Shown in pieces: positions 54,001 to 63,900 of a stretch of DNA of 64,000 nt. The stretch is from Bacillota bacterium. Its GTDB lineage: Bacteria; Bacillota; Clostridia; Lachnospirales; Lachnospiraceae. The stretch covers positions 620,001 through 684,000 of the forward strand of contig JAEWSH010000051.1 in assembly GCA_023398375.1 (NCBI GenBank), read 5' to 3'. Position 1 is the stretch's first letter; the number at the start of each line of letters is the position of its first letter. The notes below the pieces were generated by a model, which was not told where the DNA came from, made no database searches, and saw only the letters and a program-made list of their open reading frames with translations. The translations under genes were made by a program, and so were the position numbers.

Positions 54001-57000
54001 TCATGGAGGAAATATCTTAGACCCTGCTATGGGAACGGGCAACTTTTATTCCGTAATGCCGGAAAGCATGAGCAGCTCTAAGCTCTACGGCGCAGAAATT
54101 GATACCATTCCCGGAAACATTGCCAAGCACCTGTATCCCCATGCGGATATTCAGGTAATGGGCTTTGAAAAAACAAAGTTTCCTGACCATTTCTTTGATG
54201 TAGTGGTTGGCAATGTACCCTTTAACTCTATCCGTGTGGACGACCCACGCTATAATCGGCATAATTTCCGCATCCATGATTATTTTCTGGCAAAATCCTT
54301 AGACCAGGTCCGTCCCGGTGGAATCGTGTCGGTAATCACTTCAAAGTATACGCTGGATAAATCCAATCCCACCATCCGAAAGTACCTTGCACAGAGAGCG
54401 GAGCTTTTGGGAGCAATCCGTCTTCCTAATAATGCATTCAAACAGGTGGCAGGAACTGAAGCTACCACGGATATTTTATTTTTACAAAAACGAGAGCGGG
54501 AAATTGTACCGGACGAGGAAAACAGTCCTTGGCTTTCCGTGGAGGAAAATGCAGATGGTATTCCGCTCAACAGCTATTTTGTGGATCACCCAGAAATGGT
54601 GCTAGGCGAGATGGTTTTTGATGAGTCCATGTTCGGTAACGAAAAAACGACCGCCTGTCACCCAATCCCCGGCGATGATTTGGATGAGCGGCTGGAAAGA
54701 GCCGTTTCCTATCTGGAAGGCACCTATACGGAAGCTGTTTCGGAGTATGCGGAAGAAAAAACCGTTTTAAGAGATTCACTGCCTGCTGACCCTGCGGTAC
54801 GCAATTTTAGTTACACTACCGTGGACGATGTGCTGTATTATCAGGAAAATTCCCGTATGTACCGGCAGGACATTACCGATAAAAAAGCAGAGCGTATCCG
54901 TGGCATGATTGAAATCACCGCCGCTGTCCGCAGTCTGATTGACTTTCAAAACAGTGCCTATGCAGACAGCTATGATCTGCCTACTGCGGAATATGAAAAG
55001 CAGCTACAGGAGCATATTGGATATTTGAACCAAGTATACGATGACTTTGTGAAGCAATACGGATATCTCAATTCCTATGGTAATGTCATCGCATTTTCAA
55101 GGGACAGCAATGCACCCTTGCTTCGTTCCATTGAGCAGGAGAGCAAAACAGAAAAAGGCGTATATGAAAAAACGCCAATGTTCTACAAAGCCACGATTAA
55201 GCCCAAGGTAATGCCCAGCGTAGTGTATTCCGCAGAGGAAGCCTTAAAGGTATCCCTCAATGTAAAGGGCAGAGTAGACCTTTCCTATATGTCGTGGCTG
55301 TATCAGTTGCCGGAACACCGCAAGGCGACACCGGATGAAATCATCGCAGAGTTGGGTGAGCGCATTTATCAAGACCCGGCACAGTACACGGGCAATCCCC
55401 ACACCGGCTGGCAGACGGCCGGGGAATATTTGAGTGGCTATGTAAAGGATAAGCTGACCGAAGTCATTTTGAAAGCCGAGGAAGAACCGGAGCGGTTTGC
55501 CCGAAATGTGGAAGCCCTGAAATCCGTGCAGCCTACGCCGCTGACTCCGCAGGAAATCAGCTTTACTCTTGGCTCCACATGGATACCTGTTGATGTGTAC
55601 CAGCAGTTTATGTATGACACCTTCAAGACGATGGCATATAACCAGGCAGGGAGGTATGCCATCGGCGTGGAATTTTCCAATTACAGCGGTGCCTACTTTA
55701 TTGGCAATAAAAGTGCCGAAAAGACCTCCATTGCCGTCAATCAAACCTATGGTACCGACCGCATGAATGCCTACGAGATATTGGAAAGCACCCTGAATCT
55801 GCGTTCTGTGGAGGTAAAAGACCGTGTGGACTATGTTGACCCGGATACCGGTGAGGATAAGGTTAAATACGTTCTGAATAAGCGTGATACCATTCTCGCC
55901 CGTGAGAAGCAGGCCCAAATTAAGTTGGCTTTTGAAAGCTGGCTGTTTGCAGACCCGGAGCGTGGTGCAAGGCTGACCAAGCTCTACAATGAGAAATTCA
56001 ATAACGTCCGTCCTCGTAAATATGATGGATCGGACTTGGCTTTGCCGGGAATGGCAGATGATATTACCCTCAGACAGCACCAGCTTGATGTAATTGCACA
56101 TGGTTTGTACGGTGACGGAAATCTGCTCATTGCTCACGAGGTAGGGGCTGGGAAAACATTCAGCTCTATTGCCCTGGCCTATGAGCTGAAACGGCTGGGC
56201 AAAATCCATAAACCGCTCATTGCAGTTCCCAACCATCTGGTTGGACAGTGGGCAAACGAGTATATGCGTCTATATCCCAATGCAAATATTTTAGTGGCGG
56301 AGAAAAAGGACTTTGAGCGAAAGAACCGCCGCCGCTTTGTCAGCCGTATTGCCACCGGAGATTATGATGCCGTGATAATGGCACATTCCAGCTTTGAACT
56401 AATTGGTTTATCCAGAGAGCGGCAGCTTGCAGCTATGCAGGCAGAGCTTGATTCAATCTCTACAGCCATTGAGGAGCAAAAGCTCCGTGATGGCAAGGAC
56501 TGGTCTTTAAAGCAGATGCAAATTTTCCGCTCCAACCTCCAGTTTCGTTATGACAGATTGTTTAAGGCGGAGAAAAAAGATGATGTTATCTATTTTGAGG
56601 AGCTTGGCGTAGATGTCTTGGTGGTAGACGAAGCGCACGCATACAAAAACAACTTTTCCTATACCAAAATGCGCAATGTTGCCGGTGTCAGTGGAGCCAG
56701 TAGCCAACGAGCCATGGATATGCACATGAAGTGTCAGTATATCAATGAAATCGGAAACGGAAAGGGCGTTATTTATCTCACCGGCACCCCTGTATCCAAT
56801 TCCATGGCAGAGCTGTATGTTATTCAAAAGACCTTGCAGCCCAAAGAACTGGAACGTCGTGGACTGCTGATGTTCGACAGTTGGGCAAGCACCTTTGGCA
56901 AAGTAGAATCATCTTTAGAAATTAAGCCGGAGGGCAACGGATACCAGATGAAGAACCGTTTTGCACGGTTTCACAATCTGCCGGAGCTGATGAGTATGTT

Positions 57001-58945
57001 CCAGATGATTGCGGACATCAAAACTGCAGATATGCTGGACTTGCCGGTGCCGGAATTGAAAACTGGTGCGGTGCAGGTCATTAAAACTGCCATTACTCCA
57101 GAACAAAAGCGGATTGTCATGGAGCTGGGCAAACGTGCGGAGCTGATCCGTAACGGTGAGGTGGACAGCACCGAGGATAATTTTCTCAAACTGACCCATG
57201 AAGCAAGGCTGCTGTCGGTAGACCCAAGAGCCGTTGACCCGTCAATCCCTGATGATCCAAACACTAAGCTCAATATTTGTGCTGGAAAAGTGGCTGAGAT
57301 TTACCATGAAACTGCTGGTGAAAAGCTGGCACAGCTTATTTTCTGTGACCAGGGTACACCGAAGTATGACGGCAGCTTCAATTTCTATGAAGCTACCAAA
57401 ACAGTCCTGATTGTACGGGGGGTAAAACCAGAGGAAATCGCTTTTATACACGACGCAAAAACCGACGTGCAGCGAGAACAGCTCTTTGACAAGGTGCGCA
57501 GCGGTGAAATCCGTGTTCTGATGGGCAGTACCGAAAAAATGGGCACAGGCATGAATGTGCAGCAAAAGTTAGTAGCTCTCCATCATTTGGATGTGCCTTG
57601 GCGCCCATCAGACCTAACCCAGCGCAATGGTAGAATCCTTCGTCAAGGCAACGAAAACAAGGAAATTTCTATCTTCAACTACATCACCGAAAACACCTTT
57701 GACAGCTATTTGTGGCAGATTTTAGAGCAGAAGCAACGCTATATCAGCCAGATTATGACTGGTCGCTCTGCACTTAGAAGCTGTGAGGACATTGACGATA
57801 CTGTTTTGCAGTATGCAGAGTTTAAAGCACTTGCCACCTCTGACCCAAGAATCAAGCAGAAGATGGAAACCGATAACGAAATCAGCCGCCTTACGGTGCT
57901 GAAATCCTCATGGCAGAGCCAAAGGAACGAAATGCAGTACCGTATCAGCCAGTATTATCCCAAAGAGATTGCCACAGCTACCAGAAAAATCGAGGGTATG
58001 ACCGCTGATATTGTCGCCTATGCCAAACATGCACCAGCTGACTTTCAGATGGTGATTGACGGCAGGCTCCATGAGGAACGTACCAAAGCAGCGGAGCATT
58101 TCATGGTTTTTGCCCGTAAGCTGGGGCGTGACACCGGTGCAACCCTTGAGTTGGGAACCTACGCAGGCTTTCCTATCCGCTTGGTTCGTCAATGGGGCGA
58201 TGGTGTTTCCATCCAGCTATGCGGCAAATGCACCTATTCCACTGACATGGGTGAGGCTGCGTTAGGTAACATCACTCGTTTGGAACATTTGGCAGAACGC
58301 ATGGAAAAGGCGAAAACAGAGGAGGAAAATAACCTGCTCAGCCTGAACCAGCAGCTTACAGACGCAAAGGAGGAAATGGAAAAGCCGTTCCCTGACGAAG
58401 AGCGGTTGCTGGAGCTGCAAAAGAAAAAGGTGGAGCTTGACCTTGCACTGGAATTTAAGGACGATGGCGAGGATATGATGACGGCAGACGAGGAAGAAAG
58501 CGCTTCTGACCGCCCGTCTGTAAGCACAACTATGACCTTAGAACAAGGGCTTTATCAAAAGCTGATGCTGTTTGCAGCTCCGGTTCTAAGCGGCGAAGCC
58601 TATTATATGAAGCTGCAATCGGAAGGGTTTGAGGATTTGGCGATAGAAGCCATCGACGGAGGTGAGTACAGTATCGCTCATTATTATGGCTGCAACGGAG
58701 ACGCCATGCGTGACCCGGAAATCACTTTTACCGTGGACAAGGATAACAGGTCTATTGACCCCACATCGTACCTACAAGACGATATGGGGATTTTTTATGC
58801 AACAGATACCGCATCCCCTGCCAAGGTAAAGGATTTGAAGCAGTTTATGTCACAGTGGTTTACTAACATCAAAAATCAGGGTTTTGAGCCGGTGAAGGTC
58901 AAAAGCTATGAGCCGGAAGATGATTCCGAAGAAATAGAACGATAG
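51086..58945 (+). CDS. DarB-like N6-adenine methylase/SNF2 helicase
   Basis: The product has 2619 residues from a TTG with GGAGG upstream. Residues 1-250 match the partial gene at the left edge. Residues ~255-385 are a low-complexity Arg/Gly/Asp/Ser-rich linker that also encodes TnpV in another frame. A methylase domain has the SAM motif ILDPAMGTGNFYS near 976-988 and catalytic NVPF at ~1043 (an NPPF-type motif IV). A SNF2/DEAH helicase follows: Walker A HEVGAGKT near 1684, DEAH at 1848-1851, motif VI QRNGRILRQG near 2179. A coiled coil lies near 2390-2450. By analogy with phage P1 DarB it may protect transferred DNA from restriction. Large antisense frames inside it are shadows. Confidence 0.9.
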   Translation: MSKATLLADLYKQSVQEYTKTPAEWMGLLSCVARFYKRSFDNSVLIYAQRPDATQLATFDEWHDKRINRSINKGAKGIAVIDMANPNASIKYLFDFMDTNGTPQSFRTVMGFLWELEEQYQPSLLLKIHEKYNTPTSSIEQCLYKLAQRMVREHLPKYLENFKIHDESSMLYGMPIEAVKAELTELVTDSVAYTVFRKCGIDTAPIEDGAFVNISHFNSLELFMTIGSCTASLARPILREIYQEIKAIKIERSQIYENRAIDEPQLSSGRGRDDVPRNTDFAGSSDRQNAGRQIRQSVESLYDGTPPPPPVGADSTGRNQQNDSPSGRGGGEAQGSSDTGASHGAADAGHRRHTGESQSHEHDHPRSGGTDYERSGTQGQITQPTQQTEPPTDGKEPSVGGFFVVPPKKIQEAPVEAATKTALETHVAEPVSLLDEEEISDLVDVVLCADDITPDTREWQSELYRFWGGGHKQSTKANALKAFYGKLDTDYTTKTGEYLYLLSGKDDITFETEGQQFAFTYRELAEKIDQLILMGSYPFSSADSMLDDYSIPDEAEEMKGTADEDSYEPDEEPIISKDDIINQILSSHISFQGGKQRIFNAMLTLPARKDRIAVLKNEYGIGGVSGSLKNGGHRRINYNGSGFDIEYKSDGVDFHEHLTWEKVEARILQLIQQESYLTAEEKAELGAAGQLISLDAPSILTEPSAQLNLFEVFSQPQDTYEANDGEDNDALLNESSTEPEPLPFQEGDRISYHDKVFEILKFMHDGRTVEIGDISQLQNLTKFAIRERVPISEIADCKLLKDHYNDGEIASMVVDAVQNGGNSEETKEEINATTLVNQANENYNRTVMEDFHKRTMDGFQYRYSPDHHLYEGGQKTKCRNNIEAIRLLKDLQSQGRKVTAAEQITLARFVGWGGLANALTPGKSGWETEHEEIKGLLTEEEFESAQQSTLTSYYTEQSVIRHIYHALERFGFHGGNILDPAMGTGNFYSVMPESMSSSKLYGAEIDTIPGNIAKHLYPHADIQVMGFEKTKFPDHFFDVVVGNVPFNSIRVDDPRYNRHNFRIHDYFLAKSLDQVRPGGIVSVITSKYTLDKSNPTIRKYLAQRAELLGAIRLPNNAFKQVAGTEATTDILFLQKREREIVPDEENSPWLSVEENADGIPLNSYFVDHPEMVLGEMVFDESMFGNEKTTACHPIPGDDLDERLERAVSYLEGTYTEAVSEYAEEKTVLRDSLPADPAVRNFSYTTVDDVLYYQENSRMYRQDITDKKAERIRGMIEITAAVRSLIDFQNSAYADSYDLPTAEYEKQLQEHIGYLNQVYDDFVKQYGYLNSYGNVIAFSRDSNAPLLRSIEQESKTEKGVYEKTPMFYKATIKPKVMPSVVYSAEEALKVSLNVKGRVDLSYMSWLYQLPEHRKATPDEIIAELGERIYQDPAQYTGNPHTGWQTAGEYLSGYVKDKLTEVILKAEEEPERFARNVEALKSVQPTPLTPQEISFTLGSTWIPVDVYQQFMYDTFKTMAYNQAGRYAIGVEFSNYSGAYFIGNKSAEKTSIAVNQTYGTDRMNAYEILESTLNLRSVEVKDRVDYVDPDTGEDKVKYVLNKRDTILAREKQAQIKLAFESWLFADPERGARLTKLYNEKFNNVRPRKYDGSDLALPGMADDITLRQHQLDVIAHGLYGDGNLLIAHEVGAGKTFSSIALAYELKRLGKIHKPLIAVPNHLVGQWANEYMRLYPNANILVAEKKDFERKNRRRFVSRIATGDYDAVIMAHSSFELIGLSRERQLAAMQAELDSISTAIEEQKLRDGKDWSLKQMQIFRSNLQFRYDRLFKAEKKDDVIYFEELGVDVLVVDEAHAYKNNFSYTKMRNVAGVSGASSQRAMDMHMKCQYINEIGNGKGVIYLTGTPVSNSMAELYVIQKTLQPKELERRGLLMFDSWASTFGKVESSLEIKPEGNGYQMKNRFARFHNLPELMSMFQMIADIKTADMLDLPVPELKTGAVQVIKTAITPEQKRIVMELGKRAELIRNGEVDSTEDNFLKLTHEARLLSVDPRAVDPSIPDDPNTKLNICAGKVAEIYHETAGEKLAQLIFCDQGTPKYDGSFNFYEATKTVLIVRGVKPEEIAFIHDAKTDVQREQLFDKVRSGEIRVLMGSTEKMGTGMNVQQKLVALHHLDVPWRPSDLTQRNGRILRQGNENKEISIFNYITENTFDSYLWQILEQKQRYISQIMTGRSALRSCEDIDDTVLQYAEFKALATSDPRIKQKMETDNEISRLTVLKSSWQSQRNEMQYRISQYYPKEIATATRKIEGMTADIVAYAKHAPADFQMVIDGRLHEERTKAAEHFMVFARKLGRDTGATLELGTYAGFPIRLVRQWGDGVSIQLCGKCTYSTDMGEAALGNITRLEHLAERMEKAKTEEENNLLSLNQQLTDAKEEMEKPFPDEERLLELQKKKVELDLALEFKDDGEDMMTADEEESASDRPSVSTTMTLEQGLYQKLMLFAAPVLSGEAYYMKLQSEGFEDLAIEAIDGGEYSIAHYYGCNGDAMRDPEITFTVDKDNRSIDPTSYLQDDMGIFYATDTASPAKVKDLKQFMSQWFTNIKNQGFEPVKVKSYEPEDDSEEIER
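51852..52229 (+). CDS. tnpV: Nested TnpV-like protein inside the methylase/helicase gene
   Basis: The product has 125 residues in the +1 frame relative to its host gene, from the ATG at 51852, with GAAAGGAG eight bases upstream. It reads MNLSYRQAEDGMMYPEI, PVGKFGRAWKAYMMEHHP, INKMILQVDEEAEKR, and near the end MNMITLAAEELIMKEVA. The order of segments matches TnpV proteins (start motif, LG.GR segment, helical core, terminal EEIV..E..). The host frame in the same interval is a repetitive Arg/Gly/Asp/Ser/His linker, as expected if TnpV is the constrained frame. The left-edge gene has the same nested start. Confidence 0.72.
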   Translation: MRTEPLMNLSYRQAEDGMMYPEIQISQEAQIDKMPVGKFGRAWKAYMMEHHPHRLSELIAQGEINKMILQVDEEAEKRKEALIQELLTVQPMPDTEDTLERASHMNMITLAAEELIMKEVALKVR

Positions 58946-58956
58946 GAGGTACGAGC

Positions 58957-59625
58957 GTGAAACATAAAGTAACACCTGAATTTTTATCCGCTTTTACAAG
59001 GCGGATTTCTGGGCTGGGATTTACAACAAAACAGGAAGCCGGTGAGAATACGTTGCTATCTGTTTTCAAAGATGGGCAGGAGGTCTGCAAAATTGACCAT
59101 GACGGCAATATGCGTTTTCTTCCGGAGGCCTCGCCGGAGCAAGAGAGAAATAAGATATACCGTACCCTTACTGCCATGAAGCAGGCCCATGACCTGTATA
59201 CAGATGCACCTCAATTACAGGCTGATGGGGTCAGCGATTTTCGACTGATTTCCAACTTTGGAGATTACATTCTGGCGGCGAAGATGACAAAAGACAATGA
59301 AGTGCGTTTTACCACATGGCAGTATGATTACGACCGCACAGGCGTGATGTGGGGACATTATTTTGAAACCAACTATGAAGGAGCAAAACAGGATTTTGCG
59401 GTACGGTCAGGATTGATTGAGGAGCAGAAGCTCTTTTCCGAGGAGGAGCTGGTGGTGCTGCATGACACCTGCGTATTCCGTGGCCGTAACGATGACAGCA
59501 TCAGCTATGAGGATGAAAAAATGTTGCATTCGGTAATGGAAAAGGTGGAGAGCAATATTCCCAATCTTATTTTTGAGTATGAGCAAGTGCCAATGCCGGA
59601 ACATGAGGATGAATATGGAATATAG
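58957..59625 (+). CDS. Mobile-element protein of unknown function
   Basis: The product has 222 residues from a GTG, 11 nt after the methylase/helicase stop, with AGGAGG upstream. No named family is recognised. The sequence is acidic overall with a compact N-terminal part (FLSAFTRRISGLGFTTKQEA) and a beta-rich middle (FGDYILAAKMTKDNEVRFTTWQYDYDRTGVMWGHYFE). Its place between the helicase and another unknown protein, with overlap, suggests one co-translated operon. Similar small proteins follow DarB-like genes in other ICEs. The final 11 nt overlap the next gene. Confidence 0.7.
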   Translation: MKHKVTPEFLSAFTRRISGLGFTTKQEAGENTLLSVFKDGQEVCKIDHDGNMRFLPEASPEQERNKIYRTLTAMKQAHDLYTDAPQLQADGVSDFRLISNFGDYILAAKMTKDNEVRFTTWQYDYDRTGVMWGHYFETNYEGAKQDFAVRSGLIEEQKLFSEEELVVLHDTCVFRGRNDDSISYEDEKMLHSVMEKVESNIPNLIFEYEQVPMPEHEDEYGI

Positions 59626-60991
59626 CCAAATCAACGCCGTTACCAAGTTTGGCTCTGATGATTACTCTCTATGGACACTGACCATGCCCCGAGACAAAAT
59701 CCATGAGATCAGGCAGCAACCGACAGTGGTTGACGGCGATATGGGCAGTGTGTTCGGAGAAATTCCAACCGCCCATGATGACCAGTCAGAATCACTGATA
59801 AACTTTGTTTTACCACATAGTGCCGGTCTGAAGCTCCATACCGTGGATATGGGCGGGGACTTTGTGAACAGGAACCGCCATAACGGCTCCTCTGTCCGTG
59901 GCTCCAAAGCGGAAATCATGGCAGAGCTGCGGGAAGCAGTAAAGGCGCAGGGGTATTCTTTGCATAACAACGCTTCTTTTTTAGAAGTGGATGTACTTGC
60001 CACGTTGAAAAAAATCATGGAGCATAACACCGATTTTTACCAAACGGATTTTCAGTACGATGTAAAGCAGATCAGAAAGGCTGCCGAGGATCGGGGCGGT
60101 TACCGAAACTTTTTCTGGCTGAGCAGAAAAAACGGAACATGGTGCTTCCCAGAACGTGATGTCTATCTCCGAAATACCAATGCCCACAACACATGGGAGT
60201 ATTACGGAGCCAGCAAAAGTGAAAATGTCAAAACTTTTTGGGTTGAGATATTACGTATGAACGAGGACAAAACCATCATTGGCAATGTGCTGGAGATGGA
60301 TTATCAAAAGCATTTGGATTATCTTTGTACCCATGCCCTTGATCCCGTAGCAGTGGAGGTAGTGTTCAAAAATCCTAACGATGTACGCACCGTTTCCTAT
60401 CAGGAATATAACCAGAACTGGCAGTCCATCGCACAGCATTACGGCACAGTGGAACGCCATAAATTTTTGCCGGAGGATCAGCATGAACTTGCCCGAATTG
60501 CAATTTCGGCACGGGGACAGTTTTGGGAAGCCACAGAGCCGATGAAGGTTGCGGATTTTGTGCAGCGTTTAGACCATGACCGATTACACGATTATGGCTA
60601 CACAGCAGATGACTTACTGCTGACCGGTCCCATGGATGCAGAAAAAGCCGTTCAAAATCATTTGTGCTGCTACGCTTTGCAAAAAGACGGAACAAAAGAA
60701 CTGATTGCCGACAGAGATGCCTATCAGAAGCATCTTTTCAGCGGTGGACTGTATGGCATGACAGCGGCGGAAAAACAGCTTTTGCAATATTTTAAACAGG
60801 ACGTTGTTCCGCTGTTTTCCAGTGAGGAAATGCAAGTGCTGTGCGCATTGGCAGTGCAGGAAGGAATGAATAATGACCCTGCCAAGGTGAAACTTTTAGA
60901 CAGTATCATTCACAAGCTGGAGTGTGCCATACCGCAGTCGGCACAAGCCGAAGCCCAAGAACAGGAGGACGAATATAGCCGTGAAGAATAA
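59615..60991 (+). CDS. Mobile-element protein of unknown function (DUF4316/antirestriction-like neighbourhood)
   Basis: The product has 458 residues from the ATG at 59615, six bases after GAGG and overlapping the upstream stop. Earlier in-frame starts lack a ribosome binding site. The N-terminal part carries DYSLWTLTMPRDKIHEI and a central LPHSAGLKLHTVDMGGDFVNRN. Further on are YRNFFWLSRKNGTWCFPERDVYL and a C-terminal acidic region. I recognise no catalytic motif. Its size and position after the DarB-like gene resemble ArdC/YodL-type accessory proteins, but no zinc motif is visible. Function is not assigned. Confidence 0.68.
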   Translation: MEYSQINAVTKFGSDDYSLWTLTMPRDKIHEIRQQPTVVDGDMGSVFGEIPTAHDDQSESLINFVLPHSAGLKLHTVDMGGDFVNRNRHNGSSVRGSKAEIMAELREAVKAQGYSLHNNASFLEVDVLATLKKIMEHNTDFYQTDFQYDVKQIRKAAEDRGGYRNFFWLSRKNGTWCFPERDVYLRNTNAHNTWEYYGASKSENVKTFWVEILRMNEDKTIIGNVLEMDYQKHLDYLCTHALDPVAVEVVFKNPNDVRTVSYQEYNQNWQSIAQHYGTVERHKFLPEDQHELARIAISARGQFWEATEPMKVADFVQRLDHDRLHDYGYTADDLLLTGPMDAEKAVQNHLCCYALQKDGTKELIADRDAYQKHLFSGGLYGMTAAEKQLLQYFKQDVVPLFSSEEMQVLCALAVQEGMNNDPAKVKLLDSIIHKLECAIPQSAQAEAQEQEDEYSREE

Positions 60992-63900
60992 TGATTTTTT
61001 CAAACTTAACATGAATAAAGAGACCAAACGGGCGGTGATGGTGCTTTCTATCATCGCCCTGCTTATTTTAATCATAGGATTGGTGAGCTGTTCCATGCAG
61101 CTTAGCCAGAAAGATAATCCCTCTCAAATTGTGGTAGAAACGGACGATGTTACACCAATTCCTTCAGACAATCCCATTGTGACGGAAATTGAGCATGAGG
61201 ATACGGACGTCGGGGACGATACCGATAATGCGACGGCTGATAAGGACAGTGACCATTCAAATGGTGGTTTTTCTAAGGATACGCAGGATAAAAAACCTAC
61301 CAAACCAACGGAAAAACTGACTAAGAATCCAACATCTACACCAATGCCTACAGCAACCCCAAGTCCAACACCAACGCCAAAACCGACAGACCCTCCGATA
61401 AATCCCACAGAACCGGTTAAACCCACTGACCCGACAACACCGCCAATTAAGCCGGAACAACCCGATAAACCCGACAAGCCAAGTGGTGGTGGCTCCAGTG
61501 GAAGTGGCGGCAGCGTGAGCTATCCAGCCGCAGTGGTAGAAATCGTTGCGCCTGAATTCAGTCATACCGATACAGAATTTGAAGTAAAAACGGTGCTTCG
61601 CTCCGTAAAATCACTGGAATGGAGCGTTACCGAGGACGGCAAGAACATACCACAAAGCGAACTTCTAATAGGTACATTGGATAAGGATGGTGGCAAAATT
61701 ACCATTACCCAGCCGGGCAACTATCTTCTTACCGCTACGGCTCAAAATTACGGCAATCACACCTATATCTTTTCCAAAAAGATTATCATCCACCCCACCT
61801 TTAAAATCAGTGTAGAAGCGGATAAAACTGTTCACACAGATAAAACCTTTACTGTCAAAACCACGCTTTCCGATAACGTCACACAGCAGCTTAACTGGCA
61901 TATTTTTAAAGACGGCAAGGAGATAAAGTGGCAGGACACGGTAACCGGTACGCTCACGAATGCAGGCGGTTCCATTCAAATAAAGGAAAAGGGCAGCTAC
62001 ACCATCAAAGCAACTGCTTTTGATGAAACCAGCCGTGAGTTTTCTGGCAAAGCAGATATTACGGTATATCCTGTCATTGAGATCGAGGTACAGGCTCCTA
62101 ACACCGCTCATACCGATACGCCAATTACCGTGGCGGTGAATACCAAGGAGTTAGGCGACTTATCACTCGATTGGACAGCTACCAAGGAAGGCAAAGAGAT
62201 CCCGCTTTCTGATTGTTTTGTTGGAACGCTTACCGATGCAGGCGGCTCTGTCCGTTTCTTAGAAAAAGGCAGCTACAAACTGACTGCCACAGCCATCGAT
62301 AAGGCAGGCAGATTCTTTACCGCAAAAGCAGAAATTACGGTCTATCCGGTTGCTGCCTTCGATTTTACTCTGCCAGCAACCACACATACCGATAAAACGA
62401 TTGATATTCTGGTAAAGTCCTCTGATTTGCAGGATATGATTGCCGAATGGACGGTCATCAAGGACGGCAAAATCGTGAAGGCTACCGCAGTGATAGAGGG
62501 AACGCTGAATAACGATGGTGGTTCCATTCGCTTTACGCAGAAAGGTACTTATACCCTCAAAGCAGCGCTTACTGATGCAACAGGCAGAATGTATAGCCAT
62601 GAAGCAACCACGGTGGTGTATCCTGTAGCAGAAGCGGGTTTTTATCTGCCGACTATGACTCACACCGATACCACAGTAGAGGTCAAAACCTCGTTTAAGG
62701 AAACGCAGGACTTACACGCAGTATGGAGCTTGACCAAGGACGGCAAGGCAATTTCGCTGGCAGATGGTTTTGAGGGAATACTCACCGATGACGGCGGTAA
62801 TATACAGTTTCGTACCGTTGGCAGCTACGAGCTAAAAGCTACAGTTACCGATAATACAGGACGAAGCTTTACCTATACCGTAGCGACCAAAGTCTATCCG
62901 GTAATTACGGTTTCGTTGGAGCTACCAAAGCAAACCCACACGGATCGACCTGTAACAGCAGAAACAAAGCTAACCGATGCAGGAACGTTGCAGGTTGTCT
63001 GGAGCATAACAAAAAATGATGTGATTGTCACTCCCCAAAATGGTTTGACGAATTCCGGCGGTCTAATCAGCTTCACTGAAAAGGGTGATTACACCGTAAC
63101 AGCCGCCGTTACCGATGAAGCAGGCAGAACCTTCTCCGTAAGCAAATCCATCAAGGTTTATCCTATTCCTAACACTGCTTTTTCTGTCCCGGGTGCCGTC
63201 CATACTGATGACCAAGTGTCGATAAATACGACTCTAACCGATATGGAACAACTGACAGCAGTCTGGTATGTAGACAACACCTACGGCTTTCAAGATTGGG
63301 ATACCTACATTGACGGTAAGCTGAGCAATAACGGCGGATCTATCCGCTTTACCCGTGCCGGAGTCTATGATTTGCAGGCAAGAATCACCGACGCCACAGG
63401 ACGAGTATTTCGCTTTAACAGTGGAAAAATCGAGGTATTGCCTGTGTTGCAGCTTTCCTTTGTACTGCCAGAAACGGGCTATACCGATACGCAGATAGAT
63501 GTACGAACAAGGGGCAATATCGGTGTTCTTCCTATTGAATGGACGCTGATGAAAAACGGTACAGACGTTTCTTTGGAGCAGGCTGTCAGCGGCACGCTCA
63601 ATGCACAGGGTGGAAAAATCCGTTTTACCGAAAGTGGCGAATATCGCTTGACTGCCACCATGTTTGATGCCCTTGGCAGAGTATTCACTCACACAGAAAA
63701 AATCAGCATTTATCCGCTGTATAACTGCAACTTTACCATGCCGCAAGCGGTTCGCACCGGTCAGAGCTTTGTTGTAAATATGAGCAGTACTGCCAATCTA
63801 AATAGTAACAACGTTGTATGGACGGCCACCAAAGACGGTCAGAGTATTGCAGTTTCCGAGTATTTTAAGGGAACACTGGGCAACAGCGGCGGTACGGTCC

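Noticed and set aside
55244..56236. 330-codon minus-strand open frame inside the methylase/helicase gene
   Set aside because: The plus strand carries clear helicase motifs and the minus frame has no family signature or ribosome binding site; it is a shadow of biased codon use.
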